A stretch of DNA of 14,108 nt from an uncultured Achromobacter sp. GTDB taxonomy: Bacteria; Pseudomonadota; Gammaproteobacteria; Burkholderiales; Burkholderiaceae_B. Position numbers and translations under genes: made by a program. Numbering within the stretch: the stretch's first letter is position 1; every line of letters starts with the position of its first letter. This document shows positions 7,040 to 14,002 of the stretch, piece after piece. The notes below the pieces were generated by a model that was given only the letters and a program-made list of their open reading frames with translations, had not been told where the DNA came from and did not search any database. The stretch lies in the NCBI GenBank assembly GCA_913775005.1, contig CAJYKY010000225.1, forward strand, positions 1 to 14,108, written 5' to 3'.

Positions 7040-7882
7040 CTAGCGAGCGGCCTCCAGCTTTTGCTGATAATCCGTCTTCACGAAACCCGCGAATGATTTG
7101 TCCGTCACCGCCAGGAATTCACGCGACGCGTAGGCGGCGGCAATGTCCTTGACGTAGGGCTTGCCGATATCCGCCGTACGCACGGCAACCAGGTTCTGAT
7201 AAGTGGGCGTGGTCTTTTCCAACGCCAGCGCCGACGTCAGCTTCAGGCCCGAGGCCAGCGCAAAATTGCCGTTCACAAACGAGTAGTCGGTGTCGTCCAA
7301 CGAGCGCGGCAGTTGCGCGGCTTCCAGCGGAATCAGCTTGATCTTCTTCACGTTCTCGGCCACGTCTTTTTCAGACGCCTGCAAAGGGTCGTAGCCATCG
7401 CGCAGCTTCACCCAGCCCAGTTCCTGCAACACCACCAGCGCACGCGCCTGGTTGGTCGGGTCGTTCGGCACGGCTACCGACACGCCGTCGGGCGCGGCGT
7501 CCACGCTCTGGTACTTCTTGCTGTAGATGGCGATGGGCGCGGTGGGCACCTTCACCAGTTCCGACAATTCCAGCTTGTTCTTGGCGGCGAAGTTCTTCAG
7601 GTAGACCTCATGCTGGAACGCGTTGGCGTCCAGCGCGCCCTGCGCCAACGCGAAGTTGGGCTGGATGTAGTCATTGAATTCCACAATCTTGACGGTGTAG
7701 CCCTGCTTTTCCAGGATGGGCTTGATGCCCAGCTTGATCTGGTCGCTATAGGGGCCGGCCGTGGCGCCGAACACGATTTCTTTTTTGGCCGGGTCGGCGG
7801 CGTGCGCGACGGGTGCAAGCACTGCGGTGATGACGGCGGTGGCGCTGGCGGCCACGGCGAATGCGATGCGATTAACAGGCAT
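7040..7882 (-). CDS. metQ: MetQ/NlpA-family substrate-binding protein (copy next to metNI)
   Basis: A 280-residue periplasmic binding protein of the NlpA/MetQ family. A signal peptide (1-28, ending VAHAA) is of the ordinary cleavable type; the lipobox cysteine typical of MetQ is absent, so it should be soluble. Family landmarks: VEFNDYIQPN (67-76), DANAFQH (85-91), NDPTNQARAL (140-149), AAQLPRSLDD (188-197) and the ligand-pocket SFVNGNFA (201-208). MetQ proteins deliver methionine to MetNI, but related ones serve other amino-acid-like or sulfur ligands; the surrounding sulfonate genes suggest an organosulfur compound (inference). The ATG at 7882 has AGAGG at good spacing. It lies 18 bases after metI and 25 before the ssuB-like gene. 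Confidence 0.9.
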   Translation of the reverse strand: MPVNRIAFAVAASATAVITAVLAPVAHAADPAKKEIVFGATAGPYSDQIKLGIKPILEKQGYTVKIVEFNDYIQPNFALAQGALDANAFQHEVYLKNFAAKNKLELSELVKVPTAPIAIYSKKYQSVDAAPDGVSVAVPNDPTNQARALVVLQELGWVKLRDGYDPLQASEKDVAENVKKIKLIPLEAAQLPRSLDDTDYSFVNGNFALASGLKLTSALALEKTTPTYQNLVAVRTADIGKPYVKDIAAAYASREFLAVTDKSFAGFVKTDYQQKLEAAR

Positions 7883-7900
7883 GAGAGTCCTCTTGAAGAG

Positions 7901-8563
7901 TCAACGTTTGTCGATACGGCGCGCGATGGTGTTGCCGGCCACCTGGATGATCTGCACCAGCACGACCAGCAGCGCCACGGTCAGCACCATCACATCGGTC
8001 TGAAACCGGTAGTAGCCGTAGCGGATTGCCAGGTCGCCGATTCCGCCGCCGCCCACCACGCCCGCCACCGCCGAATACGAAAGAAAGCTCACCGCCAGCA
8101 CCGTCAGCGCCAGCACCAGCCCCGAGCGCGCTTCCACCAGCAGCACCCGCCGCACGATCTGTAGTTCAGACGCGCCGGCTGCGTGCGCCGCTTCGATGAC
8201 GCCGCGCGGCACTTCGCGCAGGCATTGCTCAACCAGCCGCGCAAAATACGGAATGGCCGCGAACGACAGCGGCACAGCGGCTGCCACCGGGCCAATGGAC
8301 GTGCCGGCGATCACGCGCGTGAAGGGCACCAGCGCCACCAGCAAAATAATGAACGGGAACGAGCGCACGGTATTCACCGTCCAGCTCAGCAAGCGGTGCA
8401 ATACCGGGCGGTCCAGCGACTGGCCGGGGCCGGTCAGGAACACCAGCACGCCCAAGGGCCCGCCGAACAGAATGGATGCAGTCAGCGCGATGGCCAGCAT
8501 CAGAAAAGTCTGCCCGACCGCCACGCCCAGCTCGGGCAGCAATTGCACAAAGGTATCCAGCAT
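7901..8563 (-). CDS. metI: MetI-family ABC permease
   Basis: A 220-residue inner-membrane permease with about five hydrophobic segments (16-42, 68-86, 92-107, 146-170, 190-208), the usual size and layout of MetI. The cytoplasmic loop that contacts the ATPase is intact: EAAHAAGASELQIVRRVLL (124-142), as is the region SAVAGVVGGGGIGDLAIRYG (164-183). It forms the channel of a MetNIQ-type importer. The ATG at 8563 shares its A with the metN stop (TGATG arrangement) and has AGAGG 7 bases upstream; a GTG one codon earlier is an alternative. Tight coupling with metN is expected. Confidence 0.93.
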   Translation of the reverse strand: MLDTFVQLLPELGVAVGQTFLMLAIALTASILFGGPLGVLVFLTGPGQSLDRPVLHRLLSWTVNTVRSFPFIILLVALVPFTRVIAGTSIGPVAAAVPLSFAAIPYFARLVEQCLREVPRGVIEAAHAAGASELQIVRRVLLVEARSGLVLALTVLAVSFLSYSAVAGVVGGGGIGDLAIRYGYYRFQTDVMVLTVALLVVLVQIIQVAGNTIARRIDKR

Positions 8564-9363
8564 CACGCAACCTCTTCATAGGGCTGGGTGGCCTCGCGGA
8601 TGAGCTCGCGGCCCAATGCCGAGGCCAGGTGCACATTGGCGCCCGAGATCTCTGCCTGCTCCAGCACGCGGCCGTTTTCCATGACGGCCACGTGGCGGCA
8701 CAGCGCGCGCACCACCGCCAGCTCGTGCGTCACGATCACGATCGTGACGCCCAGGCGCTTGTTGATATCGCGCAGCACGGCCAGTACCGAGCGCGTGGTT
8801 TCAGGGTCCAGCGCGGACGTGGGCTCGTCGCACAGCAACACCTCGGGTTCGCTGGCCAGCGCGCGCGCAATCGCCACGCGCTGCTTCTGCCCGCCCGACA
8901 GTTGCGCCGGGTAGCTGCGGGTCTTGTCGGTCAGGCCCACGATCTCCAGGCAGTCGCGCACACGCGCCGCGATCTGCTCGCGGCTGCGGCCGCCATGCAC
9001 GCGCAGCGGGAACGCCACGTTCTCGAATACGGTTTCGTTCTGCAGCAGATTGAACTGCTGAAAAATCATGCCGATGTTCTGGCGCGCGGCGCGCAGCGCC
9101 GGTTTGGACAGCGCGGTCAGCTCTGTTCCCGCCACGTGCACCGCGCCGTCGTCGGGCCGTTCCAGCAGATTGATCAGGCGCAGCAACGTGGACTTGCCCG
9201 CGCCGCTTTTGCCGATGATGCCGAAGGTGTCGCCCGCGCGGATCGACAAGGACACATCGCGCACCGCATCGAAACGGCCCGCGCGCGTGGCGTAGGCCTT
9301 GCTGACGGCGTCCAGACGGATCACCGTGGGCGGCACGGAAGATAAAGAGAAAGGCTCGGTCAT
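8563..9363 (-). CDS. metN: MetN-family ABC ATPase lacking the C-terminal regulatory domain
   Basis: A 266-residue ATPase with complete motifs: Walker A GKSGAGKST (51-59), Q-loop FQQFNLLQ (101-108), signature LSGGQKQRVAIARAL (155-169), Walker B LLCDEPTSALDP (176-187) and H-loop THE (212-214). It powers the MetI channel. E. coli MetN is about 343 residues because of a C-terminal NIL/ACT-like domain through which methionine inhibits transport. Here the protein stops shortly after the nucleotide-binding domain (tail ELIREATQPYEEVA), so that feedback should be absent. The ATG at 9363 is chosen, since the longer frame to 9495 runs inside the preceding gene and has no homology. It is the only functional-looking ATPase in the operon. 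Confidence 0.93.
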   Translation of the reverse strand: MTEPFSLSSVPPTVIRLDAVSKAYATRAGRFDAVRDVSLSIRAGDTFGIIGKSGAGKSTLLRLINLLERPDDGAVHVAGTELTALSKPALRAARQNIGMIFQQFNLLQNETVFENVAFPLRVHGGRSREQIAARVRDCLEIVGLTDKTRSYPAQLSGGQKQRVAIARALASEPEVLLCDEPTSALDPETTRSVLAVLRDINKRLGVTIVIVTHELAVVRALCRHVAVMENGRVLEQAEISGANVHLASALGRELIREATQPYEEVA

Positions 9364-9391
9364 CACAGCATTCCGGGGAAAGTCGGGCGCA

Positions 9392-10651
9392 TCAGGAGTA
9401 CGCGGTCGGTTCAGGGATTTGATCCAGCAGCGCGTAGCGCCCCAGGTCGCGGATCTTGTAGGCCACGGGGTCGTGCAGCGTGTGGACGCGCGCATTGCGC
9501 CAGAAGCGGTCGTAGCCGAAACGCGCGGCGGTGGAACTGGCCCCCGTCACATCAAACAATTCCGAACCCACTTCCAGCGCGGCGCGATGCGCCAGCACCT
9601 TGGCTTGCGCGCCCGCCACCGCAAGCTCGCCGCGTTCGTCCGCCGTGACGGACACGCCACGCGCCAGCGCCGCATCCAGCGCCAGCCCCGCCTGGTTCGA
9701 CAACGCCTCGGCCGCCTGCAAGCGCAGCCAGAATTCACCGAAACGCTCTTGCACATAGGGGTCGTCGGCATGCCGCTGCACGCCCGCCGCAAACCATGGC
9801 CGCGCGTCTTCACGCACATAGCGGCGCGCCTCGGTAAACGCGCCGCGCGCCAAGCCCAGGTACAGATTCGTCATGATCAGCTGCGCCACCTGTGAACGCA
9901 GCGTGGCGCGTGGCGTGGGCGTGGTGCCGGGCGCCTGCAACACCTGAATGGATTCCAGACGCACGTGATCAAAGCGCACGGTGCCGCTGTCGGTCTGACG
10001 CTGGCCAAAGGCGTCCCAATCCGGGTTGACGGTGATGCCTTCGGCCTGAGTCGGCAAGGCCGCGATCAGCGCCGTGTCCGATACCTTGTGCCAGGCCGAG
10101 AACGTCAGCACGTCCGACCCGACCGACCCCGAGCTGAAGCTCTTCACGCCATCGATGCGATAGCCGTCCAGCTCTGCACGCGCCACCACGCGGCGATCCA
10201 GCGGGTTCAGCGCATTGCCCCAGAACAGGCGGCGCTCTACCGTGGGACGCAGGAAATAGGCATGTTGCTCAGGCGTGCCGTACAACAGCACTCCCGCTAT
10301 TTGCAGATGATGAAAGCCGAAGACGTGCGCCAACGCGCTATCGGCCTCGGCAAGACGCCGCACCGCGCCCAGCACTGTGGACCACAGCGCGCCCGCACCG
10401 CCATGCTCCACCGGCACCGACAGCGCCAGCAATCCGCTCGCCCGGATCAGTTCACGCTCATTGGCGGCATGCCCGCCCTGCCGGTCGCGTTCGACGGCCG
10501 TGGCCGCCAGCTGCTTGGCCAATGTGTCGACGGCGCTGGCAAGGTCTGCGCCGCGCGCCGGGGCGTTGCCGTCGGCGTCGGCGTCGGTGGCAGACGCGAT
10601 ACGCGCCTCCCGCGCCTCACGCGCCGCATGAATGGCTTGAATCTTGGCCAT
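9392..10651 (-). CDS. SfnB/DszC-like flavin-dependent monooxygenase (acyl-CoA dehydrogenase fold)
   Basis: A 419-residue cytoplasmic flavoprotein with the acyl-CoA dehydrogenase fold. It resembles the sulfur-acquisition branch (SfnB, DszC): ASGLLALSVPVEHGGAG (71-87), FGFHHLQIAGVLLYG (111-125), FWGNALNPLD (143-152), and the end VGSELFDVTGASSTAARF (361-378) with RNARVHTLHDPVAYK (385-399). The catalytic Glu of true acyl-CoA dehydrogenases is not found in the expected C-terminal stretch, and DszC is about 417 residues, so reduced-flavin-dependent oxygenation of a sulfur compound is the better reading. SsuE could supply the flavin. Residues 1-40 are Ala/Arg/Asp-rich with a small DADADG repeat. The ATG at 10651 has AGGA 8 bases upstream. 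The exact substrate is unknown. Confidence 0.82.
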   Translation of the reverse strand: MAKIQAIHAAREAREARIASATDADADGNAPARGADLASAVDTLAKQLAATAVERDRQGGHAANERELIRASGLLALSVPVEHGGAGALWSTVLGAVRRLAEADSALAHVFGFHHLQIAGVLLYGTPEQHAYFLRPTVERRLFWGNALNPLDRRVVARAELDGYRIDGVKSFSSGSVGSDVLTFSAWHKVSDTALIAALPTQAEGITVNPDWDAFGQRQTDSGTVRFDHVRLESIQVLQAPGTTPTPRATLRSQVAQLIMTNLYLGLARGAFTEARRYVREDARPWFAAGVQRHADDPYVQERFGEFWLRLQAAEALSNQAGLALDAALARGVSVTADERGELAVAGAQAKVLAHRAALEVGSELFDVTGASSTAARFGYDRFWRNARVHTLHDPVAYKIRDLGRYALLDQIPEPTAYS

Positions 10652-10670
10652 AGTGCAATCCTGAAAAATT

Positions 10671-11249
10671 CTAGTTAGTGTCTGGCGGCGTTGCGGCTTG
10701 CCAGCGCAGCACACGGCGCGACAGCGCGGTGACAAGCGCGTCGGCAAGCTTGGCCAGCACGGCATACAGCACGATGTTGAGCAACACCCGATACACCGGT
10801 GACAGGCTGCCCGACGACAGGCCGACCTGCCGCCAGATCAGATCGCCCGCGCCGATGATCGATGCGCCTGTCAACGTGTCCCGCACCAGCAGCAAACTCC
10901 ACAGCACGACCAAGGCCAGCCGCAAGCTGGACAACACCGCAGGCAGCGCACCGGGAATCACGATGTCGCGCCAGCGCGACCACGCCGTCAGGCCCGCCGA
11001 GCGGCCCAGCTCCAGCAGCTTCGGATCCACCCCGCGCACGCCTTCGTAAGCGCCGCAGGCCAAGACGAAGAACACACTGAGCGACAACAGGGTCAGCTGC
11101 GCGCCCTGGCTGGCCGCGCCGCCCAGTGCGACCAGCGACACGACGGCCAGCGCCGCGACACTGGCCACCAGGCGCAGACTGGCGCCGCCTACCGCACGGA
11201 CGCGCGTCGCGCCATCGCCAGCGCGGCGGAAAGGAACGGACGCCGTCAT
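10671..11249 (-). CDS. ssuC: SsuC-like ABC permease, N-terminally shortened
   Basis: A 192-residue membrane protein homologous to the C-terminal two thirds of SsuC (about 263 residues in E. coli). The parallel is clear in YEGVRGVDPKLLELGRSAGL (68-87), IVIPGALPAVLSSLRLALVV (96-115) and VLYAVLAKLADALVT (160-174). About four hydrophobic segments remain (27-46, 51-68, 105-123, 154-174) where SsuC has six; the first two helices are missing and the N-terminus is a short basic stretch. The conserved EAA of the coupling loop reads GRS (82-84). No in-frame extension is available, because the ATG overlaps the ssuD stop as TGATG. Whether it still forms a channel is doubtful. Confidence 0.83.
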   Translation of the reverse strand: MTASVPFRRAGDGATRVRAVGGASLRLVASVAALAVVSLVALGGAASQGAQLTLLSLSVFFVLACGAYEGVRGVDPKLLELGRSAGLTAWSRWRDIVIPGALPAVLSSLRLALVVLWSLLLVRDTLTGASIIGAGDLIWRQVGLSSGSLSPVYRVLLNIVLYAVLAKLADALVTALSRRVLRWQAATPPDTN

Positions 11250-12421
11250 CAGCTAGCCGCTTCCTTCGGCACAAGTTCGGTCGCCATCACTTCCCCAAAC
11301 GGCCCGGTCAAGACCGTGTTGCCCAGCTGACGCCCGCCCTTTCCAGGCAGCAGCGGGAACACCAGTTCGGCAAATCGATACGACTCTTCCAGATGCGGAT
11401 AGCCCGAAAAAATGAACGTGTCGATACCCAGGTCGGCGTATTCCTGAATACGCGCGGCGACGGTCTGGGGGTCGCCGACCAGCGCAGTGCCGGCACCGCC
11501 GCGCACCAGACCCACGCCCGCCCACAAGTTGGGCGATATCTCCAGATGCGAACGGCCGCCCTGCTCATCAGACAGCTTGCCGCCATGCAGCGCCGCCATG
11601 CGCCGCTGCCCTTCTGAATCCATCTTTGAAAACGCGGCCTGCGCGGCTTGCACCGAGGCGTCGTTCAGATGGCTGATCAGCTCGTCCGCCGCCTTCCACG
11701 CTGCATCCTCCGTTTCGCGCACGATGACGTGCAAGCGGATGCCGAAGCGCACCGTGCGTCCGTGGCGCGCCGCGCGTTCACGCACGTCGGCAATCTTTTT
11801 TGCGACAGCTTCGGGCGGCTCGCCCCAGGTCAGATAGACATCCAGCTGTTCGGCAGCCAGTTCATGCGCCGCCTCGGACGACCCGCCGAAGTACAGCGGC
11901 GGATACGGCTTCTGCACCGGCGGGTAGATCACCTTGCCGCCCTTGGACACCAGCTTGTCACCTTCAAAGCTGAAGCCTTCTGCATCGTGGCTGTTTTCCA
12001 GAATGCCGCGCCAGATCTTCAGATAGTCGGCCGTGATGGCATAGCGTTCATCGTGGCTGACGAAAACGCCATCGCCTTCCAGTTCGCCCGGGTCGCCGCC
12101 CGTTACCACGTTCACCAGCAAGCGCCCTTCGGACAGCCGGTCGAACGTGGCCGCCATGCGTGCAGAGACTTGCGGCGAGCTGACGCCGGGGCGGATCGCC
12201 ACCAGAAACTTCAGCTTGCGCGTCGCACCGATGAGGCTGGACGCTACCACCCACGCGTCCTCGCACGAACGCCCCGTGGGCAACAGCACACCGTCATAGC
12301 CCAGCGTATCGGCGGCCACGGCCACCTGCCGGAAATAATCGTAGCTGGCGGCGCGCGCCCCTTGGCTGGTGCCCAGGTAACGCGAGTCGCCGTGTGTGGG
12401 AATGAACCAGAACACATCCAT
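11249..12421 (-). CDS. ssuD: FMNH2-dependent alkanesulfonate monooxygenase SsuD
   Basis: A 390-residue luciferase-like (TIM-barrel) monooxygenase that splits the C-S bond of alkanesulfonates, giving an aldehyde and sulfite, in the cytoplasm. It is full length, and the residues known from E. coli SsuD have counterparts: Cys53 in GRSCEDAW (Cys54), RLH at 229-231 (Arg226, His228), Arg307 in LVRGGAG (Arg297), and SGYPHLEE with Tyr341/His343 (Tyr331/His333). The N-terminus MDVFWFIPTHGDSRYLG is typical, so the ATG at 12421 is chosen over the longer frame; it has GGAGAG 7 bases upstream. It lies 16 bases after ssuE, its flavin donor, and overlaps ssuC. Confidence 0.96.
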   Translation of the reverse strand: MDVFWFIPTHGDSRYLGTSQGARAASYDYFRQVAVAADTLGYDGVLLPTGRSCEDAWVVASSLIGATRKLKFLVAIRPGVSSPQVSARMAATFDRLSEGRLLVNVVTGGDPGELEGDGVFVSHDERYAITADYLKIWRGILENSHDAEGFSFEGDKLVSKGGKVIYPPVQKPYPPLYFGGSSEAAHELAAEQLDVYLTWGEPPEAVAKKIADVRERAARHGRTVRFGIRLHVIVRETEDAAWKAADELISHLNDASVQAAQAAFSKMDSEGQRRMAALHGGKLSDEQGGRSHLEISPNLWAGVGLVRGGAGTALVGDPQTVAARIQEYADLGIDTFIFSGYPHLEESYRFAELVFPLLPGKGGRQLGNTVLTGPFGEVMATELVPKEAAS

Positions 12422-12437
12422 GGGTGAACTCTCCGTG

Positions 12438-13031
12438 TCAGACGCTGAACCCGCCCGCCAGCGCGAGTCGACCCAGGTCATAAGCTTCGTTGACAACGAT
12501 GTTGCGCGGCAGGACCTGATCGGTCAGGCGGTCGATCGATTCGTCCAGCCGCTGGCGCACGTCGTCGTCGATATGCGTCACGCCGTCATCGTCCACGCGC
12601 ACTTGCTTATCGGTGGCGTATACGCCCGCCAGGATGTGGCGCGCGCCCAATGCCGACAGCACCGGCTTCAAGCCGTACTCCAGCGCCAACAGGTGCGCGG
12701 GGCTGCCACCCGTGGCGATGGGCAGCACCACTTTGCCCGCCAGCGCCTTTTCATCCAGCAGGTCCAGCACCGCCTTCAATCCCCCGGAAAACGAGGCCTT
12801 GTAGACCGGCGTGGAAATCAGCACTGCGTCGGCGGCGGCCACGCGGGCCCGCAACGCACCGGCCGCAGCGCCGGCGTAATGGCCTTCGATCAACTCGTCT
12901 GCCGGAATGTCGCGCAGCCCCAGTTCGCTGACACCCAAACCGCGCGAACGCAGCACGTGCGCGGCATGGCGCAGCAGCGCGGAAGAGCGGGACCGTTGTG
13001 ACGGGCTGCCCGCCAAAGTAATGATGCTCAT
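12438..13031 (-). CDS. ssuE: NAD(P)H-dependent FMN reductase SsuE
   Basis: A 197-residue flavodoxin-like reductase that makes FMNH2 for SsuD and probably for the other flavin enzymes of the operon. Landmarks: phosphate loop GSPSQRSRSS (8-17), TPVYKASFSGGLKAVLDLL (74-92), and ATGGSPAHLLALEYGLKPVL (106-125). The last contains Tyr119, matching Tyr118 of E. coli SsuE, the pi-helix residue that marks the two-component reductases. Length and order match SsuE throughout. The ATG at 13031 has no clear ribosome site. It lies 22 bases after the upstream metQ copy and 16 before ssuD. Confidence 0.94.
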   Translation of the reverse strand: MSIITLAGSPSQRSRSSALLRHAAHVLRSRGLGVSELGLRDIPADELIEGHYAGAAAGALRARVAAADAVLISTPVYKASFSGGLKAVLDLLDEKALAGKVVLPIATGGSPAHLLALEYGLKPVLSALGARHILAGVYATDKQVRVDDDGVTHIDDDVRQRLDESIDRLTDQVLPRNIVVNEAYDLGRLALAGGFSV

Positions 13032-13053
13032 GATGGTTTGCCGATGCTGCGCG

Positions 13054-13860
13054 TTAGAAGGCCGGAATGAGGGAACCCTTGAATTCCTTCTCGATGTAGG
13101 CCCGCACTTCGGGCGACTGGTATGCCGACACCAGCTTCTTCACCCAGGGCTGGTCGCGGTCTTTGGTGCGCACGGCGATCAGGTTGGCGTAGGGGCCGTT
13201 GGCCGCCTCTCGCCCGATGGCATCGCGCGCCGGGACCAGGCCCGCCTGCTCGGCGTAATCGTTGTTGATGGACGCCACCGTCAGGTCATCCAGCGAACGC
13301 GGCAGCTGCGCGGCATCCAGCGCCACCAGCTTGATCTTGCGCGGGTTGCTCACCACGTCCAGCGGCGTCGCGGTGTTCTTCTCTTCCGCCTCGGGCTTGA
13401 GCGTGATGATCTTGTATGCCGCCAGCAAACGCAGCGCGCGGTTGCCGTTGGACGGATCATTCTGAATGCCCACCGTCGCGCCTTCGGGCAGGTCGTTCAA
13501 TGATTTGATCTTGCGCGAGTAATAGCCCAACGGCGCCGTCACGGTCAGGCCCACCGGCACGATGTCAAAGCCGCGCGCCTTGATCTGGTTGTCCAGGAAG
13601 GGCTTGTGCTGGAACGCGTTGGCATCCAGGTCGCCCGCGTTCAACGCGGCATTGGGCAGCTGGTAATCGTTGAACTTCACGAGCTTGATGGTCAGGCCAT
13701 CACGCGCGGCCACCTTCTGCACCACATCGAAAATCTTTTCCGCGGTGCCCACCGAGATGCCGACGGTGATGGTGGACTTGTCTTGCGCGTTCGCCGGGGC
13801 GGTGAAGGCGATGCTGAGGCTAGCGGCAGAGAGGGCAAAAAAACGAAGCAACGATGACAT
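13054..13860 (-). CDS. MetQ/NlpA-family substrate-binding protein (copy upstream of ssuE)
   Basis: A 268-residue periplasmic binding protein of the NlpA/MetQ family, with a signal peptide (1-25, ending APANAQ) and no lipobox cysteine. Landmarks: VKFNDYQLPN (61-70), DANAFQH (79-85), NDPSNGNRAL (134-143), AAQLPRSLDD (183-192) and SINNDYAEQAGL (197-208). It shares these with the second copy at 7040-7882 but differs over most of its length, so the two may have different ligands. It occupies roughly the place ssuA takes in ssuEADCBF operons, beside ssuE, and may hand its ligand to MetNI (inference). The ATG at 13860 is chosen; a GTG at 13872 is in frame. Neither has a good ribosome site. Confidence 0.9.
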   Translation of the reverse strand: MSSLLRFFALSAASLSIAFTAPANAQDKSTITVGISVGTAEKIFDVVQKVAARDGLTIKLVKFNDYQLPNAALNAGDLDANAFQHKPFLDNQIKARGFDIVPVGLTVTAPLGYYSRKIKSLNDLPEGATVGIQNDPSNGNRALRLLAAYKIITLKPEAEEKNTATPLDVVSNPRKIKLVALDAAQLPRSLDDLTVASINNDYAEQAGLVPARDAIGREAANGPYANLIAVRTKDRDQPWVKKLVSAYQSPEVRAYIEKEFKGSLIPAF

Positions 13861-13919
13861 GGCATGGGACACGAAACAGGGTATGCATGGATTCTGTCAT
13901 CGTGCTTGACGCGCGATAA

Positions 13920-13934
13920 ATACTTAGTCGGTAT
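13920..13934. promoter_or_regulatory. LysR-type box (ATAC-N7-GTAT) upstream of the sulfonate operon
   Basis: ATACTTAGTCGGTAT is an interrupted palindrome fitting the T-N11-A rule for LysR-family sites. It lies 60-74 bases before the metQ ATG at 13860, a plausible distance for an activator site. Sulfonate genes are commonly controlled by LysR proteins of the CysB/Cbl/SsuR group, which makes this reading attractive, but no such regulator gene is in the window and the match is short. No clear sigma-70 promoter was identified in 13861-13986. Confidence 0.4.
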
Positions 13935-13938
13935 GACG

Positions 13939-14002
13939 TTATGGAGTGCTGAGCTTATATGGCGCAGACGTTATATGGCGCCGATGTTATGTGGCACCTA
14001 CG
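13939..14002. repeat. Four tandem 16-bp repeats upstream of the metQ-ssu operon
   Basis: Units start at 13939, 13955, 13971 and 13987, each beginning TTAT. The two middle units share TTATATGGCGC and match at 14 of 16 bases; the fourth matches each of them at 12 of 16; the first matches the second at 9 of 16. The period is exactly 16. The fourth unit includes the stop codon of the monooxygenase fragment on the right, so the array spans the end of that gene and the gap before metQ. Confidence 0.75.

Noticed and set aside
10571..10587. Short GTCGGC tandem repeat, possible phase-variation tract
   Set aside because: It has fewer than three full units of six bases, in frame, coding for Asp-Ala repeats near the N-terminus. 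Changes would not shift the frame.
13906..13934. Plus-strand TTGACG as a -35 element of a rightward promoter
   Set aside because: No acceptable -10 lies 16-18 bases away, and there is no plus-strand gene to the right; the sequence there codes for a minus-strand monooxygenase end.
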